Positions 24,857-33,448 of a stretch of DNA of 64,000 bases are shown piece by piece. The DNA is from JAVBWO01 sp036677375 (GTDB taxonomy: Bacteria; Bacillota; Dehalobacteriia; UBA4068; UBA4997). The notes under the pieces were generated by a model. It saw only the letters and a program-made list of their open reading frames with translations. It searched no databases and was not told where the DNA came from. The DNA lies in the NCBI GenBank assembly GCA_036677375.1, contig JAVBWO010000012.1:248001-312000 (forward strand). The letters run 5' to 3'. Position 1 is the first letter of the stretch; each line of letters starts with the position of its first letter. A program made the translations under genes and the position numbers.

Positions 24857-25495
24857 CTATTTATTATAGCGCCCGGTCAGTTCCATCTTGATCTCGTCCA
24901 CTGAAACGCCCCGCTGTTCCATTAAAACCAAAGCATGGTAAACCAGATCGGAAAGTTCGTAAACCAATTCGCCTTTGTCGGGGTTTTTGGCGGCAATAAT
25001 AACCTCGGCGGCCTCCTCGCCTATTTTTTTCAGGATCTTATCAATGCCTTTATCAAATAAATACTTGGTATAGGAGCCCTCTCTAGGATTCTGCCGCCGA
25101 TCCTTGATGATATCTACCATCATTGGGATGATCTCCGGTTCCAAGTCGTCTTCCTTCACATTGTCTTGAATCTCATTGAAAAAACAGGAGTAATTTCCGG
25201 TATGACAAGCCACCCCTTGTTGAACCACCTCGATGAGCAAGGCATCGCCGTCACAGTCATAGCTGATACGCTTGACTTCTTGAAAATTGCCGGAGGTCTC
25301 GCCTTTGTGCCATAAAGCACTGCGGCTCCTGCTATAAAACCAGGTTTCACCGGTATCAATGGTCTTTTGTAGCGATTCTTGGTTCATGTAGGCAAGCATC
25401 AATACTTTCTTGCTATTATATTCCTGCACCACAACCGGAATCAAGCCCTGCTCGTTCCATATCAGATTTTTCATTGCCATTAGTATTACCATCAT
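24857..25495 (-). CDS. hisIE: Bifunctional phosphoribosyl-AMP cyclohydrolase/phosphoribosyl-ATP pyrophosphatase
   Basis: A 212-residue fusion catalysing the second and third steps of histidine synthesis. The HisI part (about 10-115) has TWFYSRSRSALWHKGETSGN, the metal-binding DCDGDALL, and ACHTGNYSCFF. The HisE part (about 120-212) has KYLFDKGIDKILKKIGEEAAEVIIAAKN, the all-alpha pyrophosphohydrolase motif. The ATG at 25495 follows AAGGAG by 5 nt; the next ATG codon is also usable. It lies 11 nt after hisF and is the last gene of the operon. Confidence 0.95.
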   Translation of the reverse strand: MMVILMAMKNLIWNEQGLIPVVVQEYNSKKVLMLAYMNQESLQKTIDTGETWFYSRSRSALWHKGETSGNFQEVKRISYDCDGDALLIEVVQQGVACHTGNYSCFFNEIQDNVKEDDLEPEIIPMMVDIIKDRRQNPREGSYTKYLFDKGIDKILKKIGEEAAEVIIAAKNPDKGELVYELSDLVYHALVLMEQRGVSVDEIKMELTGRYNK

Positions 25496-25506
25496 TGCCG
25501 CTCCTT

Positions 25507-26262
25507 TCAAATTCTCATCAAAACCCCATTTTCCCGTAGATACCCCTTTAATTGGTCAATGGGGATTTCATTGAAATGAAAAACGGAAGCCGCCAGCGCC
25601 GCATCCGCTTTGCCTCTCGTTAATACTTCAAGAAAGTCCTCCCGTTTCCCTGCTCCGCCGGAGGCAATTATGGGGATTTTTACATTTTCTGATACAATTT
25701 TGTTCAAATTGATATCATAACCGTCTTTGACACCATCGGCATCGATGCTGTTGAGCACCAATTCACCGGCGCCCAAGGCTTCGCCCCGGATAGCCCATTC
25801 CACGGCATCCATTCCGGTGTCCGCTCTGCCGCCGTTGATATAGACATGCCAGGAATCGCCGGCCCGTTTGGCGTCGATGGAAAGTACCACACACTGATTG
25901 CCGAATTTCAAAGCGGCTTCCGTAATGAGATACGGGTTCTTTACCGCCGCGGAATTCACCGACACTTTGTCGGCGCCGGCGCGCAACACTTTATTAAAAT
26001 CATCCACGCTGCGAATGCCGCCGCCTACCGTAAAAGGAATATAAACTTCATAAGCGGTACGCTCCACCACCTGGACAAAAATGTCCCTGGCTTCGTTGGA
26101 GGCAGTGATATCATAAAACACCAGTTCGTCGGCGCCAGCTTCACTGTAGAATTTAGCTAACTCCACCGGATCCGAAACATCCTGCAGCTCTTTGAATTTG
26201 GTTCCCTTCACCACCCGGCCCTTATCCACATCTAGACAAGGGATGATCCTTTTGGTTATCAT
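25507..26262 (-). CDS. hisF: Imidazole glycerol phosphate synthase, cyclase subunit
   Basis: A 251-residue beta/alpha barrel that with HisH forms IGP synthase. The catalytic Asp is in IIPCLDVDKGRVVKGTKF, and the second in NSIDADGVKDGYD. Phosphate-binding VGGGIR and IASGGAG motifs are present. The ATG at 26262 follows AAAGGA; an in-frame codon 21 nt upstream has no site. A 60-bp gap separates it from hisA. Confidence 0.96.
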   Translation of the reverse strand: MITKRIIPCLDVDKGRVVKGTKFKELQDVSDPVELAKFYSEAGADELVFYDITASNEARDIFVQVVERTAYEVYIPFTVGGGIRSVDDFNKVLRAGADKVSVNSAAVKNPYLITEAALKFGNQCVVLSIDAKRAGDSWHVYINGGRADTGMDAVEWAIRGEALGAGELVLNSIDADGVKDGYDINLNKIVSENVKIPIIASGGAGKREDFLEVLTRGKADAALAASVFHFNEIPIDQLKGYLRENGVLMRI

Positions 26263-26343
26263 GTGGGCATTCCTTTCCTTCAAGTCTTAGTCTTATTAAA
26301 ATTTACAGATTCTTAAAATTTATATGATCTCAGAAGAGAAATT

Positions 26344-27045
26344 TTAGAGTACTTCGGACAAACGGATGCTCCCCGCATAAAGGGCTTTGCCGATAATAGC
26401 GCCGTAGAGATCCATTTTTCGAAGCTTTTGCACATCCGCCGGCGTGGTAACGCCGCCGGATGCGATGATCTGACAGCCGCAGGCCGCCTGCATCACGGCA
26501 AGCTCGGCAAAATTCGGCCCAGCCAACATGCCGTCTTTGGCAATATCCGTATAGACAAGGGTCTTTAAGCCCAAGTCTTCCAGCTCCCGGGCAAAATCAG
26601 CCGCTTTCACTTCACTGACCTCAGTCCAGCCCCGCACGGCCAGAAAACCGTCTTTGGCGTCCATGGAGACGGCGATTTTTTCGCCATGCCTCTTTAAGAT
26701 ATCCCTGGTGAATACCTGATCTTCCAAAGCTCCTGTGCCGAGAATGATGCGGGAAACTCCCGCTTCCAGCAGTTCTTCCCCATAGGCTAAGTTGCGGATG
26801 CCGCCGCCGCACTGAACGGGAACCGATACCGATTTGACAATGTCTTTGATGATTTCTTTATTGACCGCTTCGCCGGTCTTAGCGCCATCTAAATCTACAA
26901 TATGGAGATATTGGCCGCCCTCATTGCACCAATGCCGGGCCATGGCCACCGGATCTTCCCCAAATACTTTCATCTTTGAGAAATCACCCTGCTCTAAGCG
27001 CACACATTTGCCGTTTTTGATATCAATGGCTGGGAAAAGAATCAT
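26344..27045 (-). CDS. hisA: Phosphoribosylformimino-AICAR ribotide isomerase
   Basis: A 233-residue beta/alpha barrel that isomerises ProFAR to PRFAR, the fourth step. ILFPAIDIKNGKCVRLEQGD carries the catalytic Asp, and YTDIAKDGMLAGPN the second. VQCGGGIRN and IASGGVT bind phosphates. Its ATG overlaps the hisH stop codon by 4 nt (ATGA), showing translational coupling. Confidence 0.96.
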   Translation of the reverse strand: MILFPAIDIKNGKCVRLEQGDFSKMKVFGEDPVAMARHWCNEGGQYLHIVDLDGAKTGEAVNKEIIKDIVKSVSVPVQCGGGIRNLAYGEELLEAGVSRIILGTGALEDQVFTRDILKRHGEKIAVSMDAKDGFLAVRGWTEVSEVKAADFARELEDLGLKTLVYTDIAKDGMLAGPNFAELAVMQAACGCQIIASGGVTTPADVQKLRKMDLYGAIIGKALYAGSIRLSEVL

Positions 27046-27647
27046 TTTATCAACTCCCCAAAATTTTTCAGCAGCTTGATACCGGTTTTGGAGCTTTTTT
27101 CCGGATGGAACTGCATGCCTAAAACATTGTCGCGGCCCACTACCGCCGGCACTTGAACATCATATTCCGTATGGAAGATGATATCGGCCGCATCATGCAT
27201 CACCGCATAATAGGAATGGACAAAATAAGCATACTCCCCCGGCTCAACATCTTTGGCAATGGCGTCCGTTCGATCCTGGATCAGCTGGTTCCAGCCCATG
27301 TGCGGTACTTTTAGGGCAGTCTCAAAACGGCGAATCTCGCCGCCTAAAAAACCGAAGCCCTGCCATTCCCCATCCTCATAGCTTTTATCAAAGAGCATCT
27401 GCATGCCCAGGCAAATGCCTAAAAAATATTTGCCGCTTTTCACATTCCTTTGGATGCAGGAGATGAGATCCAGTTTCTCCAAATTTTCCATGGCCTTGCC
27501 AAAAGAACCCACGCCGGGGAGCAGCACCGCCCGGCTGTTGTCAATCACTTTTGGGTCGGCGGTGACCTGTGCTTCCAAGCCGATCTTTTCCAAAGCCTTG
27601 CTGACGCTTTTGACATTACCCGCACCGTAATCCACAATGGCGATCAT
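27042..27647 (-). CDS. hisH: Imidazole glycerol phosphate synthase, glutaminase subunit
   Basis: A 201-residue class I glutamine amidotransferase that feeds ammonia to HisF. The nucleophile Cys is in FLGICLGMQMLF, and the His/Glu pair in LGMQFHPEKS. The oxyanion region is PGVGSFGKAM. The ATG at 27647 follows GGAG by 9 nt; a TTG 9 nt upstream is unlikely. It lies 12 nt after hisB. Confidence 0.95.
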   Translation of the reverse strand: MIAIVDYGAGNVKSVSKALEKIGLEAQVTADPKVIDNSRAVLLPGVGSFGKAMENLEKLDLISCIQRNVKSGKYFLGICLGMQMLFDKSYEDGEWQGFGFLGGEIRRFETALKVPHMGWNQLIQDRTDAIAKDVEPGEYAYFVHSYYAVMHDAADIIFHTEYDVQVPAVVGRDNVLGMQFHPEKSSKTGIKLLKNFGELIK

Positions 27648-27659
27648 TCTTTTCAACTC

Positions 27660-28238
27660 CTATAAACAGCCTTTGGTAGAAGGCACATCGTTACCTACCA
27701 CTTTAACGGCTTCTTTGAAAGCGCGCCCGGCGCTTTTAAATACAGCTTCCAGGATATGATGGGTATTGGAACCATAAACCAAATTAAGATGCAGCGTTAC
27801 CTGGGCATTCATGGCAAAAGCCCGAAAAAACTCTTCGGCCAGGCAGCTTTCGAAATCCCCAGTCTTCTCCACTTGGCAGGGTACCTGATAGACCAAATAG
27901 GGTCGGCCGGAAATATCCAGAAAACAGCCGGCCAAAGCCTCGTCCATGGGAGTAAAAGCGGAGCCAAAACGCTGGATACCCCGCTTGTCGCCGATGCAGC
28001 GGGCAAAAAGCTGTCCCATGACGATGCCCACATCTTCTACGGTATGGTGGCAATCCACCTCCAGGTCGCCTTGGCAGGAAATATCCAGATCAAAGCCGCC
28101 ATGCTTGGAAAAGCTTCTCAGCATATGATCAAAAAAGCCCACGCCGGTTTCAATATGAGCGTTTCCGGTACCATCTAAGTCCAAAGACGCCACGATATCC
28201 GTTTCCAGGGTCTTCCTCGCCAGATTCTCTTTTCTCAC
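27660..28238 (-). CDS. hisB: Imidazoleglycerol-phosphate dehydratase
   Basis: A 192-residue monofunctional dehydratase without the N-terminal phosphatase found in enterics. The manganese-binding histidine clusters are visible: GVGFFDHMLRSFSKHGG, DCHHTVEDVG and the C-terminal GSNTHHILEAVFKSAGRA. It uses a GTG start with GGAGG 7 nt upstream. The matching histidinol phosphatase is supplied by the divergent PHP gene at 31750. Confidence 0.96.
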   Translation of the reverse strand: MRKENLARKTLETDIVASLDLDGTGNAHIETGVGFFDHMLRSFSKHGGFDLDISCQGDLEVDCHHTVEDVGIVMGQLFARCIGDKRGIQRFGSAFTPMDEALAGCFLDISGRPYLVYQVPCQVEKTGDFESCLAEEFFRAFAMNAQVTLHLNLVYGSNTHHILEAVFKSAGRAFKEAVKVVGNDVPSTKGCL

Positions 28239-28315
28239 GGCTCGCCCTCCTTATCTTCTCTATGTTATATATGTTATATTTTTCAATACCGCTATCCTCA
28301 ATTCGTATATTAAGA

Positions 28316-29599
28316 TTAACGGAAGCGCATATCTACGGCGTTACCGTGGGCGGTAAGGCCTTCTTTTTCGGCAATCTTTAAAATACCGTCTTTTTCCGCC
28401 GCCAAAGCTTCCTTGGAATAAGAGATGATGCTGGAGCGCTTGACAAAATCGTAGACCCCCAGGGGAGACGCGAACTTGGCTGTGCCGCCTGTGGGCAGGG
28501 TATGATTGGGCCCGGCAAAATAATCCCCCAGCGGCTCGGGGGAATAATCCCCTAAAAATACCGCTCCGGCATTGCGGATAAGGGGCAGATAAGAAGGGGC
28601 GTCTTCCAATAGAATCTCCAAGTGTTCCGGGGCGATATCATTGGCCATTTCCACTATGCTCCCGGTATCTTCGCCAACCAGGATCAGCCCGTTATTGGCA
28701 ATGGATTGCGCCGCAATCTCTTTTCTGCCCAAGAGATCTAACTGGCGATTGACCTCAGCTTCCACCTGCGCCGCCATAATCTTGGAGGTGGTGATAAAGA
28801 TGGCCGCCGCCATCTCGTCATGCTCCGCCTGGGACAGCATATCCGCCGCCACAAAGACAGGATTTACTTTTTCATCGCCCAAAATACAGATTTCGCTGGG
28901 ACCGGCGATCATATCGATATCCACCAGGCCGAAAACCATTTTCTTGGCTCGGGCCACATAGATATTGCCGGGACCGGTGATCTTATTGACCGGCCGGATA
29001 CTCTCGGTGCCATAAGCCAAAGCGGCAATGGCTTGCGCGCCGCCTACGGCATAGACCTCATCAGCACCGGCGATCTTAGCGGCAGCCAGGATATAAGGAT
29101 TGATCCTGCCATCTTTACCGGGAGGCGTCACCATGACGATGCGTTTTACTCCGGCAATCTTGGCCGGGATGATATTCATTAAAACGGTGGAAGGATAAGC
29201 GGCCTTGCCCCCCGGGACATAAACGCCCACGCTATCCAGGGGATTCACCAGCTGCCCCAAAATGATACCGGGTTTTTTCTGCCAAGTCCAGGTCTTTTCC
29301 AGCTGCTTTTCATGGAAGGCGCGGATGTTTTCCGCCGAAGCTTCCATGGCCTCTCGAAAATCAGGCTCTACCAAAGCCAAGGCTTCCGTCAAAGCTTTTT
29401 CTTCCACCTTCAGCATAGGATTGGCTGCGCCGTCAAATCGTTGGCTATAATAGCAAAGGGCGCTGTCTCCCTCAGCCGCCACTTTTTGCAGGATTTCTTT
29501 TACCGCAGCATCCACCTGGGAAAGGTCGGATTCCGTGCGGTTATTAATATATTGCAGAGCTTGTCCTTCCAAGCCCTTGGCTATCGCTACGATCTTCAT
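28316..29599 (-). CDS. hisD: Histidinol dehydrogenase
   Basis: A 427-residue zinc enzyme oxidising histidinol to histidine in two NAD-dependent steps. Family motifs include VPGGKAAYPSTVLMNIIPAKIAGV, DMIAGPSEICILGD, AADMLSQAEHDEMAA (zinc ligands Gln and His), and the C-terminal AGPNHTLPTGGTAKFASPLGV with ligand His. Length is standard. The ATG has GGGGAAG upstream. Confidence 0.97.
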   Translation of the reverse strand: MKIVAIAKGLEGQALQYINNRTESDLSQVDAAVKEILQKVAAEGDSALCYYSQRFDGAANPMLKVEEKALTEALALVEPDFREAMEASAENIRAFHEKQLEKTWTWQKKPGIILGQLVNPLDSVGVYVPGGKAAYPSTVLMNIIPAKIAGVKRIVMVTPPGKDGRINPYILAAAKIAGADEVYAVGGAQAIAALAYGTESIRPVNKITGPGNIYVARAKKMVFGLVDIDMIAGPSEICILGDEKVNPVFVAADMLSQAEHDEMAAAIFITTSKIMAAQVEAEVNRQLDLLGRKEIAAQSIANNGLILVGEDTGSIVEMANDIAPEHLEILLEDAPSYLPLIRNAGAVFLGDYSPEPLGDYFAGPNHTLPTGGTAKFASPLGVYDFVKRSSIISYSKEALAAEKDGILKIAEKEGLTAHGNAVDMRFR

Positions 29600-29660
29600 A
29601 TCATCTTCCCCTGTTCTTCTATATTCCTGATATATATATGCCTCTGCATATCCCTATGCA

Positions 29661-30269
29661 TCAGCGTAATTTATTAATCAAACTGGTGATCTCCTCTTGT
29701 TTGGTTTTCAGGCTTACCTTATTGACAATCAAGCGGGCGCTAACATCGGCAATCTCCGCCAAAACCTCCAGGCCGTTCTCCTTTAAGGTAGCGCCGGTCT
29801 CCACGATATCCACGATCATATCGGCCAGCCCCATTAGGGGCGCCAGCTCCACCGAGCCGTTGATCTTAATGATCTCAATCTGCTGGCCGTTCTTTTCAAA
29901 ATAGCTTTTCGCTACATTGGGGTATTTGGTGGCTACCCGGATCTTTTGATTGGGAATCTTAACAAAACCCTGAGGCGCCGCCACGGCGAACCGGCACTTG
30001 CCGTAGCCAAGATCCAGCATCTCATAGACATCTGGCTTTGCCTCCATCAAGGTATCCCGCCCGGCCACACCCATATCACAGGCGCCTTTCTCCACATAAA
30101 TGGCCACATCGCTGGGCTTTACCAAAACAATACTGATTTTTTCCGTCTTATCCTGAAAGATCAATTTGCGGCTTTTCTCACTGTAGTCGGGGAATTCAAT
30201 CCCCAATGCCTGGAGTTTCTCCAGCATATCGTCAGCCAGTCTGCCTTTTGCAAGCGCTATGTTGATCAT
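29661..30269 (-). CDS. hisG: ATP phosphoribosyltransferase, short form catalytic subunit
   Basis: A 202-residue short-form enzyme for the first step of histidine synthesis. It lacks the C-terminal ACT-like regulatory domain and so needs HisZ, which is encoded directly upstream. Motifs are IALAKGRLADDMLEKL, GACDMGVAGRDTL, and the PRPP loop DIVETGATLKENGL. GGGGCAGG precedes the ATG. Confidence 0.96.
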   Translation of the reverse strand: MINIALAKGRLADDMLEKLQALGIEFPDYSEKSRKLIFQDKTEKISIVLVKPSDVAIYVEKGACDMGVAGRDTLMEAKPDVYEMLDLGYGKCRFAVAAPQGFVKIPNQKIRVATKYPNVAKSYFEKNGQQIEIIKINGSVELAPLMGLADMIVDIVETGATLKENGLEVLAEIADVSARLIVNKVSLKTKQEEITSLINKLR

Positions 30270-30302
30270 GAAATCCTGCCCCTTTTGCTTGATTTGTCAC
30301 AT

Positions 30303-31466
30303 CTATTGGTCGATAAAGATACTTTTTTTCACTTTGACCTGATCGGGCTTCTTATCCACATATAAAAGCACGCTGGCGCCGGTCTGGCGCAGGGCTTCCG
30401 CTTTGGCAATGCCCCGGGTCATGGTCTCTTTCCTGCAAAAAACGGCGTAATCCGCTTTATCGCTGTTATGATCCAGGAAACCTTCCTTCAGCGCCGTTTC
30501 ATAAATGCCGTCAATATTCAGGCCAAAGCCGGTAGCCGGGATCTTCCTGCCGAAATTTTCCACCAGCCCGTCATAACGGCCGCCGCTGGCGGCAGGCGCA
30601 CCCAGATTGCCCAGGTAAACCTTGAAGATCATACCGGAATAATAATCCAACGCGTTCACAAAGCCCATATCGGCATAGACATATTGCGTACAGCCGTAGG
30701 CTTTTAGAATATCGTAGATTTCCGAAATATTGTTCAAGGCCTGATGCATTCTGGTATTCCTGGCGATCTTTCGGGCCTTGGCCACCGTCTTTTGAAAGTC
30801 ACCGTACAAAAAAGGCAAGGCAAGCACCACTTTTTTGATGCTGGCATCCATCTCGATGCGCTCCAAAAACTTTTCCAACTCGGCAAAGTTCTTGCTTTCC
30901 ACCAGGTGCCGCAAAACGCCTTTGCCCATATCGCTGATTTCGATCTCATCCAGAAGGCCGTCAAAATAGTTGACATTGCCTAGATCCACCCGAATATGGG
31001 AGAATCCGGTGGTCTGCAAAGCTTTGACCCCTATCGCAACGACCTCGGCGTCGGCTTCGCAATTGGCATTCCCCATATATTCCACACCGGCCTGTAAAAA
31101 TTCCCGCCGGCCCCCCGCCCGGAAGTCCTCGCTGCGAAACACATTGGTAAAATACATGTATTTTTTATAATCCTTGCCGCCTTCGCCGCTTAAAGCAGCC
31201 ATGCGGGCAATGGGAATGGTCGCGTCAGGACGCAGCACAAGAATTTTTCCGTTGGAATCGATGAGCTTATACATCTGGTCTTTGTCAATGGCCGTATCGA
31301 TATTCTGGAACAGATCATAATATTCAAAGGTTGGCGTCATGATCTGCTGATAACCGTAGCTTTTTAAAATCTGACGGATTACCGCCTGCATGGCCTCCTT
31401 TTTTTCACAATCCAGATAGTTGGTATCATCAACCCCTTCCGGGGTAAAATTCCCTATCGGAACCAC
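30303..31466 (-). CDS. hisZ: ATP phosphoribosyltransferase regulatory subunit
   Basis: A 387-residue paralogue of histidyl-tRNA synthetase that lacks the anticodon domain and forms the hetero-octamer with short HisG. The class II-like core is seen in YGYQQIMTPTFEYYDLF, LRPDATIPIAR, FRAGGRREFLQAGVEYMG and GGRYDGLVENFGR. The GTG start follows GAGG by 7 nt. It is the first gene of the eight-gene operon. The tail with VLLYVDKKPD resembles the HisZ C-terminal segment. Confidence 0.93.
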   Translation of the reverse strand: MVPIGNFTPEGVDDTNYLDCEKKEAMQAVIRQILKSYGYQQIMTPTFEYYDLFQNIDTAIDKDQMYKLIDSNGKILVLRPDATIPIARMAALSGEGGKDYKKYMYFTNVFRSEDFRAGGRREFLQAGVEYMGNANCEADAEVVAIGVKALQTTGFSHIRVDLGNVNYFDGLLDEIEISDMGKGVLRHLVESKNFAELEKFLERIEMDASIKKVVLALPFLYGDFQKTVAKARKIARNTRMHQALNNISEIYDILKAYGCTQYVYADMGFVNALDYYSGMIFKVYLGNLGAPAASGGRYDGLVENFGRKIPATGFGLNIDGIYETALKEGFLDHNSDKADYAVFCRKETMTRGIAKAEALRQTGASVLLYVDKKPDQVKVKKSIFIDQ

Positions 31467-31605
31467 AATGATCCCTCACTTTTTCCGTATTTTATTTTTT
31501 TTCACTTTACTCTGATATATTTCCCTGTATTTCTACTTTTACCGCTCTTTTTAGCCTTCTATATAAGAATTGCTACTTGAATCCTTCTATTTATCATGCT
31601 ACCAT

Positions 31606-31640
31606 TTTACTATAGTAAATTAATAGTAGGTAAATGTCAA
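31606..31640 (-). promoter_or_regulatory. Histidine operon promoter with overlapping palindrome
   Basis: On the minus strand TTGACA (31640-31635) and TACTAT (31617-31612) are 17 bp apart. The 14-bp perfect palindrome TTTACTATAGTAAA (31606-31619) covers the -10 hexamer and is a candidate repressor site. I see no T-box in the 140-nt leader. Confidence 0.75.
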
Positions 31641-31679
31641 GCCCTAACGACAAAATCTGACATCTTTCTCATGATCTTC

Positions 31680-31708
31680 TTGCTATCTTTATTTCTTGGC
31701 GTTATACT
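31680..31708 (+). promoter_or_regulatory. Promoter of the PHP phosphatase gene
   Basis: TTGCTA (31680-31685) and TATACT (31703-31708) are 17 bp apart, reading toward the gene at 31750 and divergent from the histidine promoter. Confidence 0.65.
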
Positions 31709-31749
31709 ATAACCTGTTATCATTGTATCAGGGAACAAGGAGTGTTTTT

Positions 31750-32568
31750 ATGTTTGACTATCATGTGCACACCAACTTTTCCAACGATTGTACGACACCG
31801 GCTCGGGAAATGCTCAATACCGCACTGGCCATCGGCATGGAAGAGATCGCCATTACCGATCATTATGATCCTGGCTATACTGATCCTGATTTTCCCTTCC
31901 GCCTGGATATGCTGCCGTATCATAATATGCTGGCGGCAGTGCAGAAAGAATACCGCGGTAAGATCAACGTCAAAAAAGGCCTCGAGCTTGGCATCCAAAG
32001 AACAGAACTCAAAGTGTGTCAAAAAGCGGTGAGGGAATATTCTTTTGATTTCATCATTGCTTCTTTTCATATGTCCAACGGGCAGCTCCTGCACACCTAC
32101 GAATTTTTCCAAGGACGGCGGGACTCGGAGATCTACCGGGATTTTTATACCGATATGTACAACTGTTTGAAGGAATTCAAGGACTATTCCGTGGTGGGTC
32201 ATTTCAATATCGTGGATCGCTATCTATATGGCGCCAGACCGAAAGCAAAGCTGAATCCACCGGAAGCGATGTCCTATATTCGGGAGATTCTAAAAATGAT
32301 CATCGCGGATGGCAAAGGCATTGAGCTCAACACCTCTTCTTTCCGCTACCGGCTGCCAATTCTGACCCCGGCTATGGAAATTCTCCAAGCTTATAAGGAG
32401 CTGGGCGGCAAGATCATCACCTTGGGTTCCGACGCCCACACTCCTTTTTATTTAAGCGATCATTTTGAATACGGCTGCCAATTACTGGAATCTCTGGGAC
32501 TTCAGGATATCTGCACCTTTGAAAATAAAGTCCCTTCCTTCCACCGCATCTCCCGGATTCATTATTAA
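31750..32568 (+). CDS. PHP-domain histidinol-phosphatase family protein
   Basis: A 272-residue PHP-family metallophosphatase. Metal-binding motifs are DYHVHTNFSNDC at the start, ITDHYD near 40, GLELG near 80, ASFHM near 110, VGHFN near 155 and GSDAHTP near 240, the order seen in HisJ/HisK-type histidinol phosphatases. It would make histidinol from histidinol phosphate, the one step hisB does not cover here. The ATG at 31750 follows AAGGAG. It is divergent from hisZ with a separate promoter. Other PHP phosphoesterase roles are possible, but the location favours histidine synthesis. Confidence 0.85.
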   Translation: MFDYHVHTNFSNDCTTPAREMLNTALAIGMEEIAITDHYDPGYTDPDFPFRLDMLPYHNMLAAVQKEYRGKINVKKGLELGIQRTELKVCQKAVREYSFDFIIASFHMSNGQLLHTYEFFQGRRDSEIYRDFYTDMYNCLKEFKDYSVVGHFNIVDRYLYGARPKAKLNPPEAMSYIREILKMIIADGKGIELNTSSFRYRLPILTPAMEILQAYKELGGKIITLGSDAHTPFYLSDHFEYGCQLLESLGLQDICTFENKVPSFHRISRIHY

Positions 32569-32670
32569 CCGCAGAAAAAGGCGCTGGCAACCGGCATCGC
32601 GTCACATTGATAAAGTGCGGGCTGTATCCAATGTCCAACATAGCGGCTACAAACCGGCCGACATATTTAC

Positions 32671-32705
32671 AAAAAAGCACACAAAAACGTGTGCTTTTTT
32701 CTTTT
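32671..32705. terminator. Bidirectional terminator between convergent genes
   Basis: AAAAAAGCACAC (32671-32682) and GTGTGCTTTTTT (32689-32700) form a 12-bp perfect stem with T6 on both sides. It serves the PHP gene and the small membrane protein gene on the other strand. Confidence 0.9.
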
Positions 32706-32706
32706 A

Positions 32707-33063
32707 TTAACGGCTATTTTTATTTTTTTTGGCCACCTTATTATAGGAAGAACGACCGGCCAGATAAGAAATAATCAGGAAGATTGCTAAAACGATTCCT
32801 TTTTTAGCATTAAGACCCGTTGCGGAAGTTTGCTCCTGCTCTGTTCCGGCAGCAGGTTGTGAAGACGTCGCCGGAGTTTCGGTGGAAGTGACAGTATCGC
32901 TTCCTGCCATATCCGGGTCAGTATCAGCCACCAGAAGAACCTCTTGTGCCGCCCAAGCGGCGCTGCCTGTTTTTGGCAGACACCATAAAAAGGCTGCGGC
33001 ACAAAAAAGACAAATAAAAGTTAACAGCAAGATGTGTTTTGTGTTTTTTACCATACGATTCAT
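32707..33063 (-). CDS. Small secreted or membrane-anchored protein of unknown function
   Basis: A 118-residue protein I do not recognise. It has a signal-peptide-like segment (about 10-37, ending near SAAWA), a linker rich in Thr, Ser, Pro and Glu (about 50-85), and a C-terminal hydrophobic helix (about 88-103) followed by a positively charged tail. This order of signal, flexible wall-spanning linker, membrane helix and basic tail is that of a surface protein held by a C-terminal anchor; no LPXTG motif is present (an LPKTGS occurs at 29-34 in the signal region, not in the tail). AAAGGAG lies 6 nt before the ATG. Confidence 0.7.
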   Translation of the reverse strand: MNRMVKNTKHILLLTFICLFCAAAFLWCLPKTGSAAWAAQEVLLVADTDPDMAGSDTVTSTETPATSSQPAAGTEQEQTSATGLNAKKGIVLAIFLIISYLAGRSSYNKVAKKNKNSR

Positions 33064-33339
33064 TTTTTGCTCCTTTTGATCAATTAGCTATTAATTGTGA
33101 TATATAATAAGAAAATCTCTTTTTTCTATTATAAATTGTCAACAGCTTTCTGGCAACCTGAAAAAATCCCTATGACACCGGCAGCTTTTTAGCAAGGAAG
33201 CTTTCAATAGTAAGTATACAAGAATGGTTTTGTTTTGATCAAATTTATTTGGATTGTTTCACATTATTATTTGATCTTTGTTCATCATGTTTTTTTTAAA
33301 AACGTCGTTAATCATGATGTCGGAATATGTTGTTTTTTC

Positions 33340-33368
33340 TTGCAGAAACAACGCCTATGGAGTATGAT
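33340..33368 (+). promoter_or_regulatory. Promoter of the nicotinate phosphoribosyltransferase gene
   Basis: TTGCAG (33340-33345) and TATGAT (33363-33368) are 17 bp apart, placing the transcript start shortly before the upstream ORF at 33395. The region 33064-33330 is AT-rich; it has the spaced inverted pair CATCATG/CATGATG near 33285-33320 but nothing else clear. Confidence 0.6.
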
Positions 33369-33394
33369 AAGGTTGTTATAAGGAGTTAAAATAA

Positions 33395-33448
33395 ATGATT
33401 CGGATCAATAATCATGATGATCATCATTATCCTGGAGAATTGCTATGA
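33395..33448 (+). CDS. 17-residue upstream ORF coupled to pncB
   Basis: ATG at 33395 has AGGAG 9 nt upstream (33381-33385) and opens MIRINNHDDHHYPGELL, then stops with a TGA that overlaps the pncB start codon (ATGA, 33445-33448). The GGAG used by pncB lies inside this ORF. It therefore probably couples pncB translation to its own. The cluster of His and Asp residues (HDDHH) is unusual. Expression is inferred only from the two ribosome sites. Confidence 0.5.
   Translation: MIRINNHDDHHYPGELL

Noticed and set aside
31467..31640. T-box riboswitch for the histidine operon
   Set aside because: The leader is only about 140 nt, and I find neither the T-box core sequence nor a terminator in it.
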